A stretch of DNA of 64,000 bases. Origin: Clostridiales bacterium. GTDB taxonomy: Bacteria > Bacillota > Clostridia > Christensenellales > Aristaeellaceae. Position numbers and translations under genes: made by a program. This document shows, in pieces, positions 57,737 to 64,000 of the stretch. The stretch is taken from contig JAIKWZ010000042.1 of assembly GCA_024684375.1 (NCBI GenBank), forward strand, positions 1 to 64,000, written 5' to 3'. Positions within the stretch are counted from its first letter, which is position 1. The number at the start of each line of letters is the position of its first letter. The notes under the pieces were generated by a model that worked only from the letters and a program-made list of their open reading frames with translations, was not told the DNA's origin and made no database searches.

Positions 57737-59092
57737 CTATATTCCCGCAATTGAAATCGTGCCGACATAGATAGTCGGGCTTGCTATGGCGCTTGATCCC
57801 GGCATGTCAAACTCCAGATCGTCTGCAACAGCCTTGATGCTTTTCAGTATCTCGAAGAAATTGCCTGCAACTGTTATCTGTTCAACAGGTCGTCCCTGCT
57901 TTCCCGCTTCGATAAGGTAACCCTTTGCAGCCAGCGAGAAATCGCCGCTGATAGGATTGGCTCCCGAATGCGTGCCCTGGAGCTGGGTTATTATGATCCC
58001 GTCACCTACCTGAGCGTAAAGCTTTTCCGGAGTGATCTCTCCGGGTCGAATGAACATATTTGACGGCGCGACAGCGACTTTGCCGCTGTATCCGGCTTTC
58101 GAAGCATTGGCGGTAGTAGCGCACCCTGCCTCTTTGGCAGTCAGGCGGTTATGAAGCAATGTCATGAAAGTCCCGCTCTTTATCACGTCCTTACTGAACC
58201 TCGCAACACCCTCCGCGTCAAATGCTCCGGTTGCAGGCGCGTCCATTAGCAGCGGATCGTCCGTAAGGGTTACGCAATCAGAGGCTATTTTTTCGCCTTC
58301 CCTGCCTTTAAGCAGGCTCATGCCTTTACGTGCGCTCTCGCCTGAAAACACTCCGGCGAACGTCCTCAAAAGCTGACCTGCCGCGTCGCGCCTAAACACG
58401 CACTCGTACTGACCGCTCGGGACGGAAGTAGCCCCCAATTTCCCTATCGCTTCATCCACCGCTTTTTGGGAGAGGCCGGCAATGTCAAGCTTATCAGGAT
58501 CCTTGGAGAAGCTGAATTGATAGTCCATACCTGGTTTGCCGTCTTCGCCGATCACTACAGGGGCAACAACAGCGCCGTAGGAGGAAGACTTGCCCTGAAC
58601 GTCCATGCCTTTGGAGTTGACTATGCGGATCTCGCGGACAGCTGTGCTTATCTCGCATCCGTCTACCCTTGCTACTCGCGGGTCTCTGGCTTTAACGAGT
58701 TCCTCCATCTCCAGCGCCTGAGCTATCTTGGTCTCAGGCGAGACAGACAGTATGGATTCGTTGAAAGTATCGACCTGGGGATACTCTTTGCTGCCTTCGA
58801 AAATACTCTCGCCTTCGTCGGTCTCAAGCAGCATCGCGTTGGTCTTTACTCCTTCAACGAGCATGTCCACCGAGCTTTCGTCCTCGACCTGTGTGCTTGC
58901 GTAGCCCATGCGTCCCGCATACAGTCCCCTTAAGCACACGCCTTTGGATTCACTTACAGAGTACTCTTTGATCTCACCGTCCAGCACATCGACATCGAAG
59001 CTCTCTCCATCCGAGAAATATGCCTCACACTCGGTTATGCCCGCCCGGGCGGCGCCTTCAAACAGTTTCTTTATAAACTCTTCTCTGTTCAT
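57737..59092 (-). CDS. tldE: TldE/PmbA-family subunit
   Basis: 451 aa from ATG 59092, which overlaps the tldD stop by 4 bases (ATGA), with GGGAGG upstream. TldE lacks the HExxH motif and acts as the non-catalytic partner of TldD. Family core is seen in SKGVCLRGLYAGRMGYAST, the central VFRRDAAGQLLRTFAGVF region and the C-terminal ISGDFSLAAKGYLIE. Longer readings into tldD are rejected. The pair processes peptides and is linked in other bacteria to microcin or RiPP maturation and gyrase-toxin CcdA turnover; no RiPP precursor was seen here. Confidence 0.92.
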   Translation of the reverse strand: MNREEFIKKLFEGAARAGITECEAYFSDGESFDVDVLDGEIKEYSVSESKGVCLRGLYAGRMGYASTQVEDESSVDMLVEGVKTNAMLLETDEGESIFEGSKEYPQVDTFNESILSVSPETKIAQALEMEELVKARDPRVARVDGCEISTAVREIRIVNSKGMDVQGKSSSYGAVVAPVVIGEDGKPGMDYQFSFSKDPDKLDIAGLSQKAVDEAIGKLGATSVPSGQYECVFRRDAAGQLLRTFAGVFSGESARKGMSLLKGREGEKIASDCVTLTDDPLLMDAPATGAFDAEGVARFSKDVIKSGTFMTLLHNRLTAKEAGCATTANASKAGYSGKVAVAPSNMFIRPGEITPEKLYAQVGDGIIITQLQGTHSGANPISGDFSLAAKGYLIEAGKQGRPVEQITVAGNFFEILKSIKAVADDLEFDMPGSSAIASPTIYVGTISIAGI

Positions 59093-60477
59093 TTTCTGCC
59101 TCCCACGGTCATTTCGGTAACTCTTATCATAGGCTGACCTACGTTTGTCGGCACACTGCCTGACTGTGAACCGCACATTCCCTGCGCCATCCACATCTTT
59201 TTCCCCACCATGTCGATCTTCATGATGGTCTGTCCGCCCTTGCCGATAAGCGTAGCACCGCGCACAGGTCTGTCTATCTTGCCGTCCTTGACCAGATATC
59301 CCTCGCCCACTGCGAAGTTGAACTCACCCGTTATCGGATTTACGCTGCCGCCCCCCATCTTTTTGGCGTAAAGCCCGTTTCCCATTGAGGAGATGATGTC
59401 ATTTTCATCGTCATCTCCAGGTGCAATATAAGTGTTTCTCATGCGGGAGGTGGGAGCAAAAGTGTAATCCTGTCTTCTGCCCGAACCGGTCACAGGCATA
59501 TTCATGCGTCTGGAGTTAAAACGGTCTATCATGTAGTTTTTGAGTATGCCTTTTTCGATCAGCACCAGCTTTGTCGTTGGGGTCCCTTCGTCGTCAATGT
59601 TCTCACTGCCCCAGGAGTTGGGGATAGTGCCGTCGTCTATAGCGGTGACCTTCGTGGAAGCGATCTGCTGTCCAAGTTTTCCGCAAAACTCGCTGTTGCC
59701 ATAGGCAACGCCGGTAGCTTCAAGCGAATGACCGCATGCTTCGTGAAAAATGACACCGCCAAAACCGCCATCTATCACTACAGGCATAACACCGGCAGGG
59801 CAGAAATCTGCGTGCAGCATTGTAAGTGCCTGCTGGGCAGCTTCCTTCGCGATCGCTTCAGGGTCGACCTGAGTCTCATAAAGCTCGAAACCGATCATTC
59901 CGCCAGGTGAAGCGCTGCCTGTCTGGTTCACACCGTCTTTGGACGCAACTGCTGTAGCAGATACCCGGCTGTATACGCGTACGTCGTTCGTAAACATGCC
60001 TTCAGTGTTGGCGATGGTCACGTGCTGTTCCCAATCCCAAAGGCTGCTCATGGCATGGGCTATCTCAGAGCTTTCGCTTTTTATCGCCCGGCATATACCC
60101 CGTATCAGCGCGGCGCGTTTTTCGCCTGGCACGTCCATGGGAAGCTGTTCTATACGGTGCACGTTAGGAACGACCGAACCGACAAGGTGTATATCACTCG
60201 CGGCGTTTCTGACAGAGCCGATGGCGCCCGCCGCAGCATCAGCCAGCTTCATAAGGCCGCTGTAATCAGTGTTGGAAGAGTGCACATATACGCTTCGCAA
60301 TCCTTGGTAGACCCTTAGGCCGACACCGTGTATGCGAGAGGTTATGGCTGTATCGATCTTATCGTCAGTCTGACTCAACCTGCTGGAACGCGTATCCTCG
60401 TAGAACAGTTCCGCAAAGTCTCCGCCTGTGGAAACAGCCCTTTGCAGCGCGTCCCTGGCGTAGGATTTATTAAGCAT
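59089..60477 (-). CDS. tldD: TldD-family zinc metalloprotease
   Basis: 462 aa. Catalytic HEACGH (245-250) in GVIFHEACGHSLEATG, the extended zinc motif of the TldD family, with the later SGRRQDYTFAPTSRMRNTY region and the ITGEFNFAVGEGYL motif. The start at 60477 (MLNKSY) has GGGGGG 8 bases upstream. First gene of a nine-gene leftward operon reaching 50662 in which every gap is 18 bases or less. Forms a heterodimeric protease with TldE. Confidence 0.94.
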   Translation of the reverse strand: MLNKSYARDALQRAVSTGGDFAELFYEDTRSSRLSQTDDKIDTAITSRIHGVGLRVYQGLRSVYVHSSNTDYSGLMKLADAAAGAIGSVRNAASDIHLVGSVVPNVHRIEQLPMDVPGEKRAALIRGICRAIKSESSEIAHAMSSLWDWEQHVTIANTEGMFTNDVRVYSRVSATAVASKDGVNQTGSASPGGMIGFELYETQVDPEAIAKEAAQQALTMLHADFCPAGVMPVVIDGGFGGVIFHEACGHSLEATGVAYGNSEFCGKLGQQIASTKVTAIDDGTIPNSWGSENIDDEGTPTTKLVLIEKGILKNYMIDRFNSRRMNMPVTGSGRRQDYTFAPTSRMRNTYIAPGDDDENDIISSMGNGLYAKKMGGGSVNPITGEFNFAVGEGYLVKDGKIDRPVRGATLIGKGGQTIMKIDMVGKKMWMAQGMCGSQSGSVPTNVGQPMIRVTEMTVGGRK

Positions 60478-60525
60478 TGATCTATCCCCCCTGTCCGAAA
60501 ACACAGCCATTCTATTTTATACTTT

Positions 60526-60534
60526 ATTATAACA
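60526..60534 (-). promoter_or_regulatory. Extended -10 promoter of the tldDE operon
   Basis: Minus strand TGTTATAAT (60534-60526), a TGn extended -10 element, 48 bases before the tldD start. No -35 at optimal spacing. Confidence 0.5.
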
Positions 60535-60587
60535 TCTCTGCGGGCAGCAAATATTTCAAACTATTGCAATTATATTTCTGAATTGTA

Positions 60588-62708
60588 TTATTTTATTGAC
60601 AAACTGTCCGTTTCGGAGAGAGCGTCCCCGTCATCTGCTATCTGGCATACCTTAACTGTATCGCCAGGCTCGATCTCAAGATCTGCCACGACCAGTATCT
60701 CTGAGTTAACAGGTATCGTTTTGCGCTTAGAGTCGTTTACGTACACAGTGCTTGAGGGAGTAAAGCCCTTACCGGTAACATATGTGTTTCCCCATCTGGC
60801 ATAGCAACTTTCCAGCGTTATAGGCGTGATCCCGTATGCCATCTCAGTTTCTCTTTCCGGCATTTTTCCGCCGTAAACGTAATGCTCCCCGTATACTATG
60901 TCATACTCGAGTATTTCCATCTGCTCCATATATCCGGCAGAATCCATCTGTTCCGCGTGAAAACGCACCATGGTGCCTACAGGACGGGCGCAGCGCATAA
61001 GCGTATAGGCACCAAGCTGATACGCTTCCAGATCTTTGTCCTGCTTTTCAAGAGGATAATTTGTCCAGATAAGATAAGGCGTCGCGTACAGATCACCCTC
61101 AGGCAACTCGTCCACATTAAAGTTGAGCCCTGGAAGATGGTCTCCAAACATAACGACAGCGACTGGTTCATCAAATGCCGAAAGCGCAGAGGTAAGCTCC
61201 CCAATAAACACATCCACTTCGTTGATCTGGTTAAGATAGTACTCCATAGATCTTGAGTCCTCATCCGACGGGGATTCAATTACGCGAAAACGAGCCGGCT
61301 CTTCTGAATCGTCCGGGTATGCTCCATGGCTTTGTACGGTTACCACATAAAGAAAATCCCTGCTTTGTGTCGATCCAAGCGCGCTTTCTATCACGCCGGT
61401 CAACATCGTGTCCTTTGCCCAGCCCTTTGGGTTTGTTTCAGTAACAGTCATGTATTCTTCAGAAACAAAACGATCGAAGCACAGGTTTTGATATACGATA
61501 TTTCTGTTATAAAATGAACCTGTATAATTGTGGATGAAAGTGCTGTACAGACCCAGCGTTTTAAGGTCCAGCGCAAGGCTTTCCCAGGTCCCTTCCTGCA
61601 AAACAGTCTGGAAAGGAAATTCTCTCGCTCCGAAAAAGTCCAGATTGCAGCCTGTAAGCACTTCGTATTCGGTATTTGCCGTGCCGCCCGAAACCGTCGG
61701 TACAGACAGTTTACCGGATGTATAGTTTTGCGAAAGCGCCCTGAAGTTCGGGATCGGGTCCCCTTCTATCTGATAGTCGTTCAACGTGAGCGGATCAAAA
61801 AAGCTTTCCAGCTGGATGAAGATAATGTTAGGAGCGTCTGCCGTGCCGTTCTGTTCCTGATAACCAAGAAGATCCTTTATGCTGTCCACCGATTCTTCCG
61901 TATATCCCTCCGGAGTGGAAGAAAACAGTCCGTTGCGAACGAACTCAATAAAATCCTCCGTGAACCCGCGCTCAGGCTTTGCGCTCTGCTCCGGTTGAGG
62001 CGTATTGGGTACGTTTATCTCGTTTACAGCCGTTTGGGAATAATCAGATGGCCGCGAAATCCCCCTGTCGAATGCGCTCCAAACAAAGCTGTAGCTGAAA
62101 CCGCAATCCACATAGGCGTGATATAGGCTGGACTTGAGGCTCATCCTGACGTATCCGCCCTTAATCGCAAACGTCAGGCACACCGCCAACAGCAACGCAG
62201 CGATCGAAAGCCTGAAAAGGCCGTGCAGCTTTTCCTTTCGGTACTTGGGCGACTTTATAAACAGCAAGATGAGTCCCACTGTCAGCAAAACCGCAAGCAG
62301 TCCTATCAGGGCGATCTGCCACCACTTGTAATATACCGTCAACAGTCCGGCTGCGCCTAATGAAAGCGCGAGATCGGCAAAAGTAAGCGGATATCCTGTC
62401 CTGTGCCTGAGCACCAAATAGTTGACTATGCCAAGCGTGAGCCAAATGATGGAAACGAGCGTAATGGAAAACAGCTTTCTTCTGAACAGCAGGGCTATAG
62501 CCAGCGTGAACGCTACGATCAGACAGCCAAGTACGAAGGCGACCGGGTTTTGACAAATAAAGCCTATGGCTGCGCCAATACCAAAGCGGGAAAGCGCTTC
62601 AAGTATGAAATTGATCAGGACTCCCCCGCACAGCATTATAACGGTCCCTCCTAGAGGGAACCTTTTGCCGAGGCCTTCTCTCATTACTGCCCCTGTTCTG
62701 TTCTTCAT
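60588..62708 (-). CDS. LtaS-like phosphoglycerol transferase / sulfatase-fold membrane protein
   Basis: 706 aa. Five transmembrane helices (about 15-215), then an extracytoplasmic sulfatase-fold domain (about 275-600): IIFIQLESFFDP with the metal-binding Glu, SGGTANTEYEVLTG with the nucleophilic Thr, and MFGDHLPGL. The family transfers glycerol phosphate from phosphatidylglycerol to make lipoteichoic acid or related polymers. A C-terminal domain of about 100 residues (610-706) is extra relative to LtaS and not recognised. The start at 62708 has GAGG about 9 bases upstream. It follows an ABC importer operon by 16 bases. Confidence 0.88.
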   Translation of the reverse strand: MKNRTGAVMREGLGKRFPLGGTVIMLCGGVLINFILEALSRFGIGAAIGFICQNPVAFVLGCLIVAFTLAIALLFRRKLFSITLVSIIWLTLGIVNYLVLRHRTGYPLTFADLALSLGAAGLLTVYYKWWQIALIGLLAVLLTVGLILLFIKSPKYRKEKLHGLFRLSIAALLLAVCLTFAIKGGYVRMSLKSSLYHAYVDCGFSYSFVWSAFDRGISRPSDYSQTAVNEINVPNTPQPEQSAKPERGFTEDFIEFVRNGLFSSTPEGYTEESVDSIKDLLGYQEQNGTADAPNIIFIQLESFFDPLTLNDYQIEGDPIPNFRALSQNYTSGKLSVPTVSGGTANTEYEVLTGCNLDFFGAREFPFQTVLQEGTWESLALDLKTLGLYSTFIHNYTGSFYNRNIVYQNLCFDRFVSEEYMTVTETNPKGWAKDTMLTGVIESALGSTQSRDFLYVVTVQSHGAYPDDSEEPARFRVIESPSDEDSRSMEYYLNQINEVDVFIGELTSALSAFDEPVAVVMFGDHLPGLNFNVDELPEGDLYATPYLIWTNYPLEKQDKDLEAYQLGAYTLMRCARPVGTMVRFHAEQMDSAGYMEQMEILEYDIVYGEHYVYGGKMPERETEMAYGITPITLESCYARWGNTYVTGKGFTPSSTVYVNDSKRKTIPVNSEILVVADLEIEPGDTVKVCQIADDGDALSETDSLSIK

Positions 62709-62724
62709 AAGCCTAACCTCATTA

Positions 62725-63504
62725 TTATTGCGGATCGATGAAGGGTTTTTCTGTCCACTGGGAAAGCATCTCCCGCATCCAGCCGTATACATCCATACCG
62801 TAGACATCTTCCAGCTTCTCGCGTGAAAGGCATGAATCGATTTCCCCCTTCGCTACGGCTTTGCCATTGTTGAGCAGCACCGCGGCGGTTCCGTATTTTT
62901 TCGCGAGGGAAAGGTCGTGCACTACACTTATGACTCCCCTGCCTCCGGTCTTCAGCCACTCACCAATAAGTGAAAAAATATGCTTCTGATAGATCAGGTC
63001 CAGATGATTGGCGGGTTCGTCAAGTATTAGTATTCGCGGATCCTGCGCGAAAACCTGAGCAAGGAACACCCTTTGCAGTTCTCCTCCGGAAAGCTCGAGC
63101 ACGCTGGAGCGTCTGAAGGCTTGAAGCCCGGTCGCGTTAAGCGCTTTTTCAATTTGTTCCTCATCATCCTGGCCTTTTGAAGACAGAAAGCTCCTTTTGT
63201 AGGCATACCTGCCGAGCGCAACCACTTCTTCAACCGTATATGCGTAATTGACCGAGTTTTTCTGGGACAAAACGCCTATAGCCCTGGCTCTGGAATGAAC
63301 ATCCATGCGATCGACCGCTTTGCCCATAAAGCGTATTTCGCCGGTATACTTAACGCCTTGAGCGATAGCTTCCACGATCGTAGACTTCCCGGCGCCGTTG
63401 GGTCCCACGAGCATCAGCCACTGTCCGGGCTCAAGAGTGAAGGAAACGTTATCTAAAGCCAAAACGGAAGAGTATCTTACGCTCAGATCCTTTATCTCAA
63501 GCAT
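62725..63504 (-). CDS. Iron-siderophore/B12-type ABC importer ATPase
   Basis: 259 aa. Walker A GPNGAGKST, signature LSGGELQR, Walker B ILILDEPANHLD and His switch SVVHDLSLA, the pattern of FecE/FhuC/BtuD ATPases. ATG 63504 has AAGGGG 10 bases upstream; a TTG at 63510 is the alternative, with 4. It powers the permease encoded directly upstream. Given the B12-dependent proteins here, cobalamin is one candidate substrate, but siderophore or heme uptake is equally possible. Confidence 0.93.
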   Translation of the reverse strand: MLEIKDLSVRYSSVLALDNVSFTLEPGQWLMLVGPNGAGKSTIVEAIAQGVKYTGEIRFMGKAVDRMDVHSRARAIGVLSQKNSVNYAYTVEEVVALGRYAYKRSFLSSKGQDDEEQIEKALNATGLQAFRRSSVLELSGGELQRVFLAQVFAQDPRILILDEPANHLDLIYQKHIFSLIGEWLKTGGRGVISVVHDLSLAKKYGTAAVLLNNGKAVAKGEIDSCLSREKLEDVYGMDVYGWMREMLSQWTEKPFIDPQ

Positions 63505-63511
63505 ATACAAT

Positions 63512-64000
63512 CTACCCCTTCCGCCTGCTGCGGTAAAACACCAGGATGAAAGCCACGGCGCCGATCAGAGAAGTCACCAAACCGATCTGCAGTTCTATTG
63601 GGCTCAGCAGCGTTCTGGCTATCAGGTCCGCAAACAGCAGGAAAATGGCGCCGGAAAACATGGAAGCCGGAAGCAGCTTTTTATGGTTCGGCCCGGTTAT
63701 CATGCGAGACATGTGTGGCATAACCAACCCGACAAAACCGATCGAACCTGATATGGAAACGCATACGCCCGTTAAAACGGACACGGCGATCAGAATGACC
63801 ATCTTCACGCGCTTAACGTGTACTCCGACATGTCTGGCATTGTCCTCGCCTATGGCAAGCGCGTTCAGCTCACGTGCATGAAGCAGGATTACCCCTCCGC
63901 ACAGCGCAAGAAAGATAGTCAGGATGCGCGCGTGAGAATAACCGGTACCGCTTAAAGAACCCATCATCCAGAACGCAATTGATTTCACATGATCGCTGGT
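63512..64000 (-). CDS. FecCD-family importer permease, 5' end beyond the window
   Basis: C-terminal 162 residues of a typically 330-residue permease; the reading frame is open to the window edge, so the start is missing. Visible family features: FWMMGSLSG, LNALAIGEDNARHVGV (the cytoplasmic coupling loop), GSIGFVGLVMPHMSRMITGPNHKKLLP, and final helices with ARTLLSPIELQIGLVTSLIGAVAF split over two segments. The ATPase gene begins 7 bases after its stop. A substrate-binding protein gene would be expected upstream, outside the window. Confidence 0.92.
   Translation of the reverse strand, partial: TSDHVKSIAFWMMGSLSGTGYSHARILTIFLALCGGVILLHARELNALAIGEDNARHVGVHVKRVKMVILIAVSVLTGVCVSISGSIGFVGLVMPHMSRMITGPNHKKLLPASMFSGAIFLLFADLIARTLLSPIELQIGLVTSLIGAVAFILVFYRSRRKG

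Overview
The window looks like chromosome from a low-to-medium GC Gram-positive bacterium of the class Clostridia (Bacillota). The signs are a T-box leader on thrS, a CD1247-type acidic protein next to efp and pepQ, a pyrophosphate-type phosphofructokinase, GerMN and DUF624-like proteins, an LTA-synthase-like enzyme, sigma-A-type promoters with almost consensus boxes, strong AGGAGG ribosome sites and several TTG starts. No closer name can be supported from sequence alone. Genes are dense on both strands. The only clear mobile trace is the left edge: a GC-rich tyrosine integrase followed by the 3' part of a tRNA-Ser(GCU) gene, read here as the end of an integrated element whose body lies outside the window.

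Layout. 1-1260: integrase, tRNA-Ser remnant (attachment site) and its terminator. 1341-5456: sugar isomerase-like gene, T-box, thrS and an RluA-type pseudouridine synthase. 5500-9052: response regulator, histidine kinase and a secreted protein with three apparent GerMN repeats. 9066-12519: a MetH-reactivation-like protein, divergent from an ADP-ribosylglycohydrolase and an M28 peptidase. 12591-14825: a tRNA-fMet/tRNA-Met pair followed by a GpsA-like dehydrogenase and a sugar isomerase. 14857-22793: pgsA-valS-rsmA and a heterodimeric ABC exporter as one unit. 22840-27355: a two-component system divergent from a PpiC-like foldase and HtrA, resembling a secretion-stress module. 27356-30672: FRG-domain protein, PPi-PFK and class II aldolase. 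30691-42147: FAD-dependent dehydrogenase, alpha-L-fucosidase, a eukaryotic-type glycogen branching enzyme, and a leftward group with GH31 glucosidase, DMT transporter, nucleotidyltransferase, a peptidoglycan-binding protein with a dead NlpC/P60 domain, and TrmN6. 42200-47681: MATE transporter and a second heterodimeric ABC exporter. 47690-49858: pepQ, efp and the CD1247-type gene. 49917-60534: a corrinoid protein converging on a nine-gene leftward operon (tldD, tldE, homocysteine methyltransferase, DUF624-like protein, methyltransferase, hslO, TPR, HEAT and zinc-ribbon proteins). 60588-64000: LTA-synthase-like protein and an iron/B12-type ABC importer cut by the window end.

The genes hang together in a few themes: glycolysis and glycogen/oligosaccharide use, tRNA and translation, envelope surveillance by two two-component systems, and a methionine synthase that appears split into at least three separate proteins (homocysteine domain, corrinoid domain, reactivation domain). 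The least explained parts are the triple-GerMN partner of the first kinase, the direct repeats between the second kinase operon and ppiC-htrA, and the Hsp33-TPR-HEAT-zinc-ribbon tail of the long operon.
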